A stretch of 64,000 nucleotides of DNA from Sphingobium limneticum (lineage in GTDB: Bacteria > Pseudomonadota > Alphaproteobacteria > Sphingomonadales > Sphingomonadaceae), in assembly GCF_008710155.1 (NCBI RefSeq), contig NZ_VYPZ01000008.1:124001-188000 (forward strand), written 5' to 3'. Positions 46,372-55,576 of this stretch are shown here, one piece after another. The notes beneath the pieces were generated by a model that had not been told where the DNA came from, searched no databases, and saw only the letters and a program-made list of their open reading frames with translations. The translations under genes and the position numbers were made by a program. Numbering within the stretch: position 1 is the stretch's first letter; each line of letters starts with the position of its first letter.

Positions 46372-47745
46372 CTAGAAGCTTTCCTCGTCATAGACGCGGC
46401 CAAGGTCGCCCTGCCACTCGCCATGATAGCGTTCCAGCAGCCGTTCGGCGTTGGTCTTGCCCGAAGCGACCACCTCGTCCAGAAAGGACAGATAGCCCGT
46501 CTCATTGTCGCCCGCGCCGTTGAGGCGACCACGCGCGGTGAGGCCCGAACGGGCGATATCGACCACCTGACCCGCAATGTCGCGCAGTTTCCGTCCGCCA
46601 CCGATCGGCGCGTCCAGGCCCAGCTTGGGCACGGAGTCGCGCAGCGTCTGCCGTTCCTCCATGGTCCAGTCCTTCACCACGTCCCACGCCGCGTCGAGCG
46701 CACCCTGATCGTAGAGCAGGCCGACCCACAGCGCCGGCAGCGCGCAGATGCGGTTCCACGGCCCACCATCGGCGCCGCGCATCTCCAGGAAGCTCTTCAT
46801 CCGCACTTCGGGGAAGGCGGTGGACAGATGATCCTCCCAATCCTTCTCGGTCGGCTTTTCGCCCGGCAGGACCGCCAGCTTGCCGTCCAGGAAGTCGCGG
46901 AAACTATGGCCTGCCGCGTCGATATATTTGCCGTCGCGGTAGACGAAATACATCGGCACATCGAGCGCATAGTCGGCATAGCGTTCATAGCCGAAGCCGT
47001 CCTCGAACACGAAGGGCAGCATGCCGGTGCGGCCCGGATCGGTGTCCGACCAGATATGGCTGCGATAGGAGAGGAAGCCGTTGGGCTTGCCTTCCGTAAA
47101 GGGCGAATTGGCGAACAGCGCGGTCGCGAGCGGTTGCAAGGCCAGCGACACACGGAATTTCTGCGCCATGTCCGCCTCGCTGCCATAGTCGAGGTTGGTC
47201 TGAATGGTGCAGGTGCGCAACATCATGTCCAGGCCCATCGACCCCACGCGCGGCATGTGCCGCAGCATGATCTCATAGCGGCCCTTGGGCATGATCGGCA
47301 GCTCTGCGCGCGTCTTGTCCGGCCACATGCCAAGGCCAAGGAAGCCCAGGCCCAGCATGTCGCCGACATATTTCACCTGCTCCAGATGACGGCCGGTTTC
47401 GGCGCAGGTCTGGTGCAGATTGTCGAGCGGCGCGCCGCTCAGTTCCAGCTGCCCCGCCGGCTCCAGGCTGATCGTCCCGTCGGTGCCGGACAAAGCGATG
47501 ATATTCTCGCCCTCGAACACCGGGTTCCAGCCATAGCGGGTCAGGCCGATCAGCAGCGTGTGGATGCCGCCCATCTCCTCATAGGAAGGGGCGTGATGAT
47601 CCTTGCGGCTATAGACGAATTTCTCGTGCTCGGTCCCGATCCGCCAGCGTTCCTTGGGCTTTTCACCCTTGGAAAAGGCCGCGATCAACTGGTCGCGATT
47701 CTCGATGACGGGATCATGATCCCCTGAGTCTGTTCTGGTGCTCAT
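46372..47745 (-). CDS. gshA: Glutamate-cysteine ligase, plant/alphaproteobacterial type
   Basis: 457 residues. The type is that of plants and alphaproteobacteria: RWRIGTEHEKFVY near 34-46, GTISLEPAGQLELSGAP near 90-106, MMLRTCTIQTNLDYGSE and MRGADGGPWNRICALPALWVGLLY. It makes gamma-glutamylcysteine from glutamate, cysteine and ATP, the first step of glutathione synthesis. gshB is not seen here. Leftward, 99 bp after rsmE; the gap has a possible -10-like ATTATA on its strand but no clear -35. Confidence 0.95.
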   Translation of the reverse strand: MSTRTDSGDHDPVIENRDQLIAAFSKGEKPKERWRIGTEHEKFVYSRKDHHAPSYEEMGGIHTLLIGLTRYGWNPVFEGENIIALSGTDGTISLEPAGQLELSGAPLDNLHQTCAETGRHLEQVKYVGDMLGLGFLGLGMWPDKTRAELPIMPKGRYEIMLRHMPRVGSMGLDMMLRTCTIQTNLDYGSEADMAQKFRVSLALQPLATALFANSPFTEGKPNGFLSYRSHIWSDTDPGRTGMLPFVFEDGFGYERYADYALDVPMYFVYRDGKYIDAAGHSFRDFLDGKLAVLPGEKPTEKDWEDHLSTAFPEVRMKSFLEMRGADGGPWNRICALPALWVGLLYDQGALDAAWDVVKDWTMEERQTLRDSVPKLGLDAPIGGGRKLRDIAGQVVDIARSGLTARGRLNGAGDNETGYLSFLDEVVASGKTNAERLLERYHGEWQGDLGRVYDEESF

Positions 47746-47844
47746 GCCCCGCCCTTACTGCTTCCCCTCGGCCCGTCAAACAAAGTCGGGCGATCACCAC
47801 ATAGGGCCTGCCTATAATGGCTTCAATCCAATAGCGGAATGAAA

Positions 47845-48591
47845 CTATTTCCAATCCCCATTGATCGTCATCCAGGCCGCCGTCGCCGCGATCGCGGCGG
47901 TTTCCGCGCGCAGGATTCGCGGCCCCAGCGATACCGGCACGGCGCCGGGCGTCGCGCGGATCGCATCCCGCTCGGCAGGATCGAATCCGCCCTCCGGCCC
48001 GACCAGAAAGGCGGCGGGTCCGGGATGGGTGCGCAATGTCGCCTCCAGCGGCGCGCCGCCCGTCTCGTCCGCGAAGAACAGATGCCGATCGGGCGACCAG
48101 CCCTTCAGCAACGCGTCCAGCTTCGTCATTTCGGTCAATTCAGGTAGAGCAGTGCGCCCGCATTGCTCCGCCGCTTCCACCAGATGGGAATGGAGCCGAT
48201 CCAGATTCAGCTTGTCCACCACCGCCCGGCGGGTCAGCACCGGCTGAAGCCGCGCCACGCCCAGTTCGCACGCTTTTTCGGCGATCAGGTCGATGCGCCC
48301 CTTCTTGATCGGCGCACAGCATAGCCAGAAATCGGGCACATGTTCGGGCGGCTTAGTCTGGCTCACACATTCCAGCACCAGGTCGCGCTTGCGGATATCG
48401 CGGGCGCGCGCCGCCCATTCGCCGGACCGGCCGTCGAACAGCAAGACGATATCGTCCAGCTTCACCCGCATCACGCTGATGAGATAATGGGCCGGATTGC
48501 CGTCGATCGACACCACCACGCCTTCGCCCAGCTGGGTTTCGACATGCAGGCGGGGGGCGCTTTGCGGGGGCCAGGCGGGGGTTGCGGTCAT
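47845..48591 (-). CDS. rsmE: 16S rRNA (uracil1498-N3)-methyltransferase
   Basis: 248 residues from ATG 48591, with GAGAG close upstream; an earlier TTG/CTG-type start would add 16 residues. SPOUT fold with an N-terminal PUA-like part. SAM-knot motifs are VGPEGGFD (197-204) and LGPRILRAETAA (about 221-232), as in RsmE. It methylates U1498 in the decoding centre of 16S rRNA. It is divergent from ubiA (80 bp) and precedes gshA on the same strand. Confidence 0.94.
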   Translation of the reverse strand: MTATPAWPPQSAPRLHVETQLGEGVVVSIDGNPAHYLISVMRVKLDDIVLLFDGRSGEWAARARDIRKRDLVLECVSQTKPPEHVPDFWLCCAPIKKGRIDLIAEKACELGVARLQPVLTRRAVVDKLNLDRLHSHLVEAAEQCGRTALPELTEMTKLDALLKGWSPDRHLFFADETGGAPLEATLRTHPGPAAFLVGPEGGFDPAERDAIRATPGAVPVSLGPRILRAETAAIAATAAWMTINGDWK

Positions 48592-48671
48592 TTTCTCTCG
48601 TGGCTTGTCCTGTAATGCTTCTTCCCTAAAGAGAAGCATGGCCCTTCGACAAGCGGGCTATGGAGTAGCCG

Positions 48672-49595
48672 TTGAACCAGACGCCGTTAAATCAAGGGAT
48701 CGTGCCTGACAGCGAAGCGCGCGGCCTGCTCGCCCGCCTGCCGGACACGCCCCGCATATTGGCGCAACTGGCGCGATTCGATCGGCCGATCGGTTGGTGG
48801 CTGCTGTTCTGGCCCGGCGCATGGGCCGTAGCGCTGGCCGGGGGCGGCTTTGCCCGCTGGCCGCTGATCGGCTGGCTCCTGATCGGCAGCATCGCGATGC
48901 GCGGGGCAGGCTGCGTGTTCAACGATATCGTAGACCGCGATCTGGACCGGAAGGTCGCGCGCACCGCCGCACGGCCGCTGGCCAGCGGCGCCATGTCGGT
49001 GAAGATCGCCTGGGCCTGGCTCCTTGCGTTGTGCCTCATCGGCCTGATCGTGCTGCTGCAACTCACTTTTTATGCGCAGGTCGTGGCGCTGGGCAGTCTG
49101 GCGCTGGTCGCCGCCTATCCCTTCATGAAGCGGATCACCGGCTGGCCGCAGGTATGGCTCGGCCTCGTCTTCTCCTGGGCGGCACTAGTGGGCTGGAGCG
49201 AGGTGGCGGGCGCCCTCACCCTGCCCGGCCTGCTTCTCTATGCCGGCAGCCTCTTCTGGGTGGTGGGCTATGACACCATCTATGCGTTGCAGGACCGGGA
49301 GGATGACGCGCTGATCGGCATCGGATCCAGCGCGCTGTCGATGGGCCGCCATGTGCGCGGCGGCGTGACATTATGTTATGTGGCGGCTCTGGCCTTGTGG
49401 GGAAGCGCAATCTGGCAGATACGGCCGCAAGGTCTGGCCCTGGCCGCCCTGCTGCCCATGGCGGTGCATCTGCTGTGGCAGACAGGCACGTTGAAGGAAG
49501 ATGGAGTCGATCCCCTGCGTAAATTCCGGTCCAACCGCTTTGCCGGTTTGCTGATGTTCCTGGGCTGTCTGGTCGTGGGGAGTGCTTCGCTATGA
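48672..49595 (+). CDS. ubiA: 4-hydroxybenzoate polyprenyltransferase
   Basis: 307 residues from TTG 48672; GGAG at 48662-48665 lies 6 bases upstream and no suitable ATG is present. Eight or nine membrane helices. First Asp-rich motif CVFNDIVDRDLD (N84, D85, D88, D92), second GYDTIYALQDREDD about 199-212, which bind Mg2+ and the polyprenyl diphosphate. It attaches the isoprenoid tail in ubiquinone synthesis. The stop overlaps the phospholipase-D gene by 4 bp. Confidence 0.93.
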   Translation: MNQTPLNQGIVPDSEARGLLARLPDTPRILAQLARFDRPIGWWLLFWPGAWAVALAGGGFARWPLIGWLLIGSIAMRGAGCVFNDIVDRDLDRKVARTAARPLASGAMSVKIAWAWLLALCLIGLIVLLQLTFYAQVVALGSLALVAAYPFMKRITGWPQVWLGLVFSWAALVGWSEVAGALTLPGLLLYAGSLFWVVGYDTIYALQDREDDALIGIGSSALSMGRHVRGGVTLCYVAALALWGSAIWQIRPQGLALAALLPMAVHLLWQTGTLKEDGVDPLRKFRSNRFAGLLMFLGCLVVGSASL

Positions 49596-51046
49596 CGCCA
49601 CAGCCGGGCGAGGATTGCTGGCGCATCGCGCGCGCCGACCGGGCCAGCGTCATCATCGACGCCGACGCCTATTTCCGTCAGGCCCGCGCCGCGATGATGA
49701 AGGCCAAGCGCCGCATCATGCTGATCGGATGGGATTTCGATCCGGCCATCAGCCTGATTCGCGAGGATGAGGCGAAGGATGACGCGCCGATGGTCATCGG
49801 CGACTTCATTACCTGGCTGGTCGAACAGACGCCGGAATTGGAAATTTTCCTGCTGCGCTGGGATGTCGGCGCGATCAAGTCGATGGCGCGCCCCTCCCAC
49901 CTCGTCACCACGCTGCGCTGGATGGCGCATCCGCGCATCACGGTGAAGCTGGACAGCCATCATCCGCCGGCCGCTTCCCATCATCAGAAAATCGTGGTGA
50001 TCGACGATTGCTTCGCCTTCTGCGGCGGCATCGACATGACCGGCGATCGCTGGGACACGCGCCATCATCGTGACGAGGAGCCGGGCCGGCTGCATCCCGA
50101 CGGGTCGCCCTATGGCCCCTGGCATGATGCCACCACGGCACTGGCCGCCCCGGTCGCCGCCGCGCTGGGCGAACATGCCCGCAATCGCTGGATCGGCGCG
50201 GGCGGCGATCCGCTGGAGCCGGTCGAGGGCATCAGCGATTGCTGGCCCGACCGGTTGCCGGTGCAGTTTGAGGGCGTCGATGTCGCCATCGCTCGATCCG
50301 CGCCCAAGATGGACGATCAGGAAGAACTGACCGAGATCGAGCAGCTCTATCTGCATCAGATCGCCGCGGCGAAGCGGCACATCTATGCCGAAAGCCAATA
50401 TTTCGCCTCCCGCCGCATTGCCGAGGCGATCGCCAAGCGTCTGGGCGAAGCGGAAGGGCCGGACATCGTCATCGTCAATCCCGAGCAGGCGGACGGCTGG
50501 CTGGAACAGCAGGCGATGGATACCGCCCGTGCGCGCCTGTACGAGGCGCTGAAGGCGCGAGACACGCATGGCCGCTTCCGCATCTACCACCCCTTCACCA
50601 ATCGCGGCGTGCCCATCTATGTCCATGCCAAGATCCTGATCGTGGACGATCGGCTGATCCGCGTCGGCTCGTCCAACATGAACAACCGGTCGATGCGGCT
50701 GGATACCGAATGCGACGTGTCGATCGACACGGCGCTGCCCGCCAATGAAGGGCGGCAGGCGACGATCCTGAAGATTCGCGACGACCTGATCGCCGAACAT
50801 CTCGACCTGCCGGCCGAACGCGTATCCGCCGTCATCGCCGAACGCGGCCTGATCGCCGCGATCGAGGAACTGCGTCAGAAGCCCGGCCGTACGCTGCGCC
50901 CCTATGTGACGCCCGACCTCAACGACGTGCAGCAATGGATCGCCGACCATGAGGTGCTGGACCCCGAAGGCCCGGAAGAAATGTTCGAACCGGTCAGCGA
51001 ACGCGGCCTGTTCCGCCGGATGAAGGGCTGGTTCGGGCGAGGGTGA
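49592..51046 (+). CDS. Phospholipase D-like protein (two HKD motifs)
   Basis: 484 residues. HKD motifs: H131-x-K133-x4-D138 in HHQKIVVID and H345-x-K347-x4-D352 in VHAKILIVD. RWDVGAIKS and NNRSMRLDTECD are typical of cardiolipin-synthase-like and PLD family members. No signal peptide or membrane helix, so it is likely a cytoplasmic or peripheral phosphodiesterase or transphosphatidylase. Cardiolipin synthase proper would have an N-terminal membrane part. It overlaps ubiA (ATGA). Leftward smc begins beyond a repeat-rich gap. Confidence 0.88.
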   Translation: MTPQPGEDCWRIARADRASVIIDADAYFRQARAAMMKAKRRIMLIGWDFDPAISLIREDEAKDDAPMVIGDFITWLVEQTPELEIFLLRWDVGAIKSMARPSHLVTTLRWMAHPRITVKLDSHHPPAASHHQKIVVIDDCFAFCGGIDMTGDRWDTRHHRDEEPGRLHPDGSPYGPWHDATTALAAPVAAALGEHARNRWIGAGGDPLEPVEGISDCWPDRLPVQFEGVDVAIARSAPKMDDQEELTEIEQLYLHQIAAAKRHIYAESQYFASRRIAEAIAKRLGEAEGPDIVIVNPEQADGWLEQQAMDTARARLYEALKARDTHGRFRIYHPFTNRGVPIYVHAKILIVDDRLIRVGSSNMNNRSMRLDTECDVSIDTALPANEGRQATILKIRDDLIAEHLDLPAERVSAVIAERGLIAAIEELRQKPGRTLRPYVTPDLNDVQQWIADHEVLDPEGPEEMFEPVSERGLFRRMKGWFGRG

Positions 51047-51055
51047 TGGCGCTGT

Positions 51056-51157
51056 CCTATCGGACGGCTTGGATGCTATCATGGCGTCCCGGCTTTCCGA
51101 TAGGATCACCGCCACGTAACAAAATGTCGAAATCTGCGGGAAATGTGCGAAGTTAAG
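51056..51157. repeat. Copy 2 of the dispersed 23-base element
   Basis: The core 51135-51157 is identical to 33884-33906 over 23 bases. Upstream stands a longer inverted repeat, CCTATCGGA (51056-51064) and TCCGATAGG (51096-51104). It lies in the 235-bp gap between the phospholipase-D and smc stops, with another palindrome beside it. Confidence 0.7.
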
Positions 51158-51178
51158 CGGCCGACCCTCCCGAAATTC

Positions 51179-51254
51179 CGTTCGGGCTGAGCCTGTCGAA
51201 ACCCTGCTTTTTCTTCAAGACAGTGTGGCCCTTCGACAAGCTCAGCGCGAACGG
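51179..51254. repeat. Intergenic inverted repeat (GCTGAGCCTGTCGAA type)
   Basis: CCGTTCGGGCTGAGCCTGTC (51179-51198) is mirrored by GACAAGCTCAGCGCGAACGG (51235-51254) with mismatches, in the convergent gap between the phospholipase-D and smc genes. The CTGAGC and GTCGAA words are those of a common dispersed repeat. Confidence 0.75.
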
Positions 51255-51281
51255 CCCGATGAGAATCTCGAACCAGTCACG

Positions 51282-54200
51282 CTATTCCGCCGCGAGCAGC
51301 GCCTCGGCGCTTTGCAGGTTGACCGACACCAATCGGCTGACGCCACGCTCCACCATGGTCACGCCGAACAGGCGGTGCATGCGCGCCATGCTGACGGCAT
51401 TGTGGGTGACGATCAGGTAGCGGGTGTTGGTCTGCGCCACCATCGCGTCCAGCAGGTCGCAGAACCGCTCGACATTGGCATCGTCCAGCGGCGCGTCGAC
51501 CTCATCCAGCACGCAGATCGGTGCGGGGTTGGTCAGGAACAGGCCAAAGATCAGCGCCACGGCGGTCAGCGCCTGCTCGCCGCCCGACAACAAGGTCAGC
51601 GCCGCCAGCTTCTTGCCCGGCGGCTGGGCCATGATCTCCAGCCCCGCCTCCAGCGGATCGTCGCTGTCGATCAGTTCCAGATGCGCCTGCCCGCCATTGA
51701 ACAATGTCGTGAAAAGCCGCCGGAAATGCCCGTCTACGGCCTCGAACGCGGCGAGCAGGCGTTGCCGCCCCTCGCGATTGAGGCTGCCGATCGATCCGCG
51801 CAGCTGGTTGATCGCCTGCGTGAGTTCCGCGCTTTCTGATCGGCTGGTCGCTTGGGCAGCTTCCAGTTCTTCCAATTCCTGCGCCGCGACCAGATTGACC
51901 GGGCCGATCCGCTCGCGCTCGGCATGGAAGCGGTCATGATCGGCCAGTTCGGTTTGGGCGATGCGGATCTCGGCACTGGCAAAGCCCAGTTTCTCCGGCA
52001 GAACCGGCGGCGGACATTCGAACCGCTCGCCCGACAGGCGGTTGGTTTCGATCCGCCGTTCGTCGGCGGCCTCGGCGCGGGCGACGGCGGTGGCGCGGGC
52101 TTCGCGCGCGGCGGCCAGCGCCTCGCCCGCCTGCGCCGCACGCCCCTCGGCCGTGCGCAGCCCACTCTCCGCTTCCTGCTCGGCACCGCGAGCCTGATCG
52201 GCGGCCTGCGTCAGGGCCGTGCCCTGATCGCTCAGCCCCGCTATGGCGCTGGCCAGCGCACCGGGTTGCGCCGCAAGTCCATCGCGCTCGCCGACAATCT
52301 CCTCGGCCCGCGCGACCATCGCGGCGATCCGCTTGGCCGCCTCGCCGGCGCGCGCGCGCCAGCCCTTCACCTCGGCATCGGCCGCCGCCTGCCGTTCCCG
52401 GTCGATGGTCAGGGCGCGATCGGCCAGCGCCTGATCCGCCTGCAACTGGCTGACGGCGCCCCGCGCCTTCTCGCTGGCTTGCGACAGGGTGGCGACCAGC
52501 GCACGGGTTTCCGCGCCATCGGGCACGGCGGCACGGTTGATTTCAGCCTTCTCATGTTCGCCCTGCGCACCATCCCGGTCGCGCCGCGCTTCGGCCAATC
52601 GTTCCTCGACACCCTCACGCCGCCCCGCCAGCCGCTCCAGCGCCGTCGTCGCCTCATCGGCGGCGCGCAGCGCAGTGCGCAACTTCTGGTCCGCCTGCGA
52701 CAGGGCGGTGCGTCCTGCGGCCAGCGCCTGCACGGCCGCCTGTTCGCGCGCCTTTGCGCCATCCTGCGCCGTCGCCGCCTGCTCGACCTCCGCCTGCATG
52801 GCCGGGCGCGCAGCGCCGATCGCCTCCAGCCGATTCAGCCGGATCAGTCGCTCGGCCGCCGCCGCCCCGCCCTCTACCGCGACATATCCGTCCCAGCGGC
52901 GCAACTGCCCGTCCCGCGTGACCAGCCTTTGTCCGACGCCCAGCGCCTGCCCTTCGTCCCGGTCCACCACGCCAATCTGCGCCAGACGGCGGGCCAGTTC
53001 GGCCGGCGCCATGACATGCGCGGCCAGCGGCGTGGCGCCAGCGGGCAAGGCGGGATCACCGGGCAACGAATCCGCCCCGGCCCAGCGCCGCTTGCCCTCC
53101 GCCCCGACCGGCGCTTCCAGATCGTCGCCCAGCGCGGCGGCGAGTGCCCGCTCATAGCCCGGCGCCGCCTTCAGCCGATCCAGCGCTCGCGCTTTGCCGG
53201 CGCTACCGCTATCGACCGCCCGCTTCAGCGCCGCCGCCTCGCTATCGAGCGCCGCCAGCCCGGCGCGCGCCGATGCCAGCGCCGCTTCGGCCGACGCTCG
53301 TGCTTCGGCGGCGGACTGCCGATCCGCATCGGCCGACTGGATCGCGCTTTCGGCGGCATCGCGCTCGGCCTTCGACTTATCCTGATCGGCGATCGCCGTC
53401 TCGCGCTGCGCCTCCAGCGGGGCGGCATCGGGCAGGGCGGCCGCTTCCGCAGTCAATCGCGCGACTTCCCGCTCGGCCCGATCGAGCCGAGTGCGCGCAG
53501 CCACCAGCGCCGCCTCCGCCACGCGCAACTCCGCCTGCTCGGCCGCCTGCGTCGCCATCGCCTTTGCAAGATCCAGTTCGGCGTCCCGCGCGGCATCCTC
53601 GGCCGCGGCGATCCGCGTGGCAAAGGCTGGGCGCAATTTCTCCGTTTCGGCCACCCGCCCCTTCAGCGTCGCGATCTCCGCCGTCAGCCGGGCGATCGCA
53701 TCGGCCGCATCATTGGCCAGCGTCCCTTCGCGCGCCCGATCTTCCTCCAGCCGGCTCGCCTGCTGCGTCAGGTCGACCAGGCGACGGACGACCGACTCCC
53801 GCTCGGTCCGCAGCGCTGCCAGCCGATGCCCCGCCTCATTGGCGGCATCGCGCGCATTCTGCGCGGCCGTGCGTCGGTCGGCCAGCGCTGCCACGGCCGC
53901 CTGCGCATGGGCGGCGGCGGCCATCTGCCCCTCCTGCGCGGCCGACACGGCCGTGTCAGCCTGCTTCGCCTCCGCCCGTGCAGCCTCCGCACTGGCATTG
54001 GCCTCGCGCCAGCGGGCGAACAGCACCCGTCCTTCGGCCACCCGAATCTGGTCCGACAGGCGGATATAGCGTTCCGCCGCCCTCGCCTGCCGCCGCAGCG
54101 CATTGGCGCGCGCGTCCATATCCAGCAAAATCTCGTCCAGCCGGGCCAGATTGGCCTCGGCCGCGCGCAATTTCTGCTCGGCATCCTTGCGCCGGACATG

Positions 54201-54725
54201 CAGGCCGGCAATGCCCGCCGCTTCCTCCAGCATGGCGCGCCGTTCCTGCGGCCGGGCAGCGATGACGGCGGCGATCCGCCCCTGACTGACCAGCGCCGGA
54301 CTGTGCGGCCCGGTGGCGGCATCGGCGAAGACCAGCGACACGTCCTTGGCGCGCACATCCTTGCCATTGGCTCTGTAGGCGCTACCCGCCCCGCGCTCGA
54401 TCCGGCGCGTGACTTCCAGTTCGCCGTCCGCGCCGACATCGACGGCGGAAAACAGCTCGCCCTGTTCCTGGACGGTAAGCAGCGACACTTCGGCAAAGTC
54501 GCGTTGCGGCCGCGTGGCGGTGCCCGCGAAGATCACATCCTCCATGCCACCGCCGCGCATGGATTTGGCGCTGGATTCGCCCATGACCCACCGGATCGCT
54601 TCCAGCAGGTTGGATTTGCCGCACCCATTGGGGCCGACGATGCCGGTCAGCCCCGGCTCGATGCGCAACTCCGTCGCATCGACGAAGCTTTTGAAGCCGG
54701 AGAGTTTGAGGCGCTTTATCTGCAT
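51282..54725 (-). CDS. smc: Chromosome partition ATPase SMC
   Basis: 1147 residues. The N-terminal head has GPNGCGKSN (31-39) in IKRLKLSGFKSFVD. Long Ala/Arg/Glu-rich coiled coils (about 170-500 and 650-1000) flank a hinge around 500-630 (APGYERALAAALGDD and GGQ-rich loops). The C-terminal head carries LSGGEQALTA (from 1046) and VLDEVDAPLDD (D1074, E1075). With ScpAB it organises and segregates the chromosome. It lies downstream of the two DsbA-like genes, in the order found in other alphaproteobacteria. Confidence 0.96.
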   Translation of the reverse strand: MQIKRLKLSGFKSFVDATELRIEPGLTGIVGPNGCGKSNLLEAIRWVMGESSAKSMRGGGMEDVIFAGTATRPQRDFAEVSLLTVQEQGELFSAVDVGADGELEVTRRIERGAGSAYRANGKDVRAKDVSLVFADAATGPHSPALVSQGRIAAVIAARPQERRAMLEEAAGIAGLHVRRKDAEQKLRAAEANLARLDEILLDMDARANALRRQARAAERYIRLSDQIRVAEGRVLFARWREANASAEAARAEAKQADTAVSAAQEGQMAAAAHAQAAVAALADRRTAAQNARDAANEAGHRLAALRTERESVVRRLVDLTQQASRLEEDRAREGTLANDAADAIARLTAEIATLKGRVAETEKLRPAFATRIAAAEDAARDAELDLAKAMATQAAEQAELRVAEAALVAARTRLDRAEREVARLTAEAAALPDAAPLEAQRETAIADQDKSKAERDAAESAIQSADADRQSAAEARASAEAALASARAGLAALDSEAAALKRAVDSGSAGKARALDRLKAAPGYERALAAALGDDLEAPVGAEGKRRWAGADSLPGDPALPAGATPLAAHVMAPAELARRLAQIGVVDRDEGQALGVGQRLVTRDGQLRRWDGYVAVEGGAAAAERLIRLNRLEAIGAARPAMQAEVEQAATAQDGAKAREQAAVQALAAGRTALSQADQKLRTALRAADEATTALERLAGRREGVEERLAEARRDRDGAQGEHEKAEINRAAVPDGAETRALVATLSQASEKARGAVSQLQADQALADRALTIDRERQAAADAEVKGWRARAGEAAKRIAAMVARAEEIVGERDGLAAQPGALASAIAGLSDQGTALTQAADQARGAEQEAESGLRTAEGRAAQAGEALAAAREARATAVARAEAADERRIETNRLSGERFECPPPVLPEKLGFASAEIRIAQTELADHDRFHAERERIGPVNLVAAQELEELEAAQATSRSESAELTQAINQLRGSIGSLNREGRQRLLAAFEAVDGHFRRLFTTLFNGGQAHLELIDSDDPLEAGLEIMAQPPGKKLAALTLLSGGEQALTAVALIFGLFLTNPAPICVLDEVDAPLDDANVERFCDLLDAMVAQTNTRYLIVTHNAVSMARMHRLFGVTMVERGVSRLVSVNLQSAEALLAAE

Positions 54726-54799
54726 GACGGAAAACCGGGGCAGCCTGCCACCCCGGTTCCTCTATGCGTAGGCGCGCCTGTCAGCCCCCTCTGATGCAA

Positions 54800-55531
54800 T
54801 CAGAGTCCCGCTTCCTTGAGCTTGGGCTGAAGTGCGGACCAACTGGCGACATTGTCCAGCAGCACGCCGTTGATCAGGAAGCTGGGCGTCCCCTGAATCT
54901 GATATTCGCTATTGGCCTTCTCGACATTCTTGGCCAGCTTCTCGGCAATGGCGGTATCGGCCAGGCACACCTTCGCCTGATCGGCGGAAATGCCGCGCTG
55001 CTGCGCATATTCGACCAGGCCCGCAATCTGGGCGATCGCGCCGGGACGCTGCGCCGGGGGCAGCTTGTCCACGCCCTGGAAGGCGGCCTGCGCGCCCTGC
55101 ACCTTTTCGAACATCGCCGACTGGTTAGCGAAGAACTGCTCCGACAGCGGGTAGAAGATGTCCTTGCCGCCGCAACGGGCCAGCAGCGCGGTGGTCAGGT
55201 CGATCGGATCGCGCAGATAGGTGCGGAATTCGAAGCTCATCTTGCCGGTGTCGACGATCTTCTTGATCTCCTCCGACGCTTCGGCCGAGAAATCCTTGCA
55301 ATGGCTGCACGTATAGGAGCCATATTCGATCAGCTTCACCTTCGCCGACGGGTTGCCCATCACGAAATAGCCGTCCGGCGTTTCCGCGATCGTGTCCGAC
55401 CAGCTGGTGCCGGCGGGTGCGGCGACGGCGGCGACCGCTTCGCCGGTCGGCTTGGCGGCTTCCTCATTCTTGCCGCAGGCGGCAAGGGTGAGGCTGAGGG
55501 CGATAAGGGCTATACCGGAAAAGGCTTTCAC
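54800..55531 (-). CDS. DsbA-like thiol protein, lipid-anchored
   Basis: 243 residues, GTG start at 55531: GGAG precedes it and MKAFSGIAL is a proper lipoprotein signal, while the TTG at 55540 has no room for a ribosome site. Lipobox LAAC, Cys 19. The thioredoxin-fold active site is C75-S-H-C78 in SYTCSHC, with the cis-Pro in GTPSFLING. The CSHC pair and the helical insert match DsbA family thiol oxidoreductases that catalyse disulfide formation in the periplasm. A paralogue lies just upstream at 55577. Confidence 0.9.
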   Translation of the reverse strand: MKAFSGIALIALSLTLAACGKNEEAAKPTGEAVAAVAAPAGTSWSDTIAETPDGYFVMGNPSAKVKLIEYGSYTCSHCKDFSAEASEEIKKIVDTGKMSFEFRTYLRDPIDLTTALLARCGGKDIFYPLSEQFFANQSAMFEKVQGAQAAFQGVDKLPPAQRPGAIAQIAGLVEYAQQRGISADQAKVCLADTAIAEKLAKNVEKANSEYQIQGTPSFLINGVLLDNVASWSALQPKLKEAGL

Positions 55532-55576
55532 GACGGGCAAGGCTCCGAAATCAAACAGGATGAAAAGGGGTTTAGA

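Noticed and set aside
47813-47818. TATAAT on the plus strand
   Set aside because: It would drive transcription into the end of the leftward rsmE gene; no rightward gene follows and no -35 is at the right distance.
51852-54794. 980-codon rightward frame antisense to smc
   Set aside because: Mirror of a typical SMC coding sequence; composition is biased and no motif is found.
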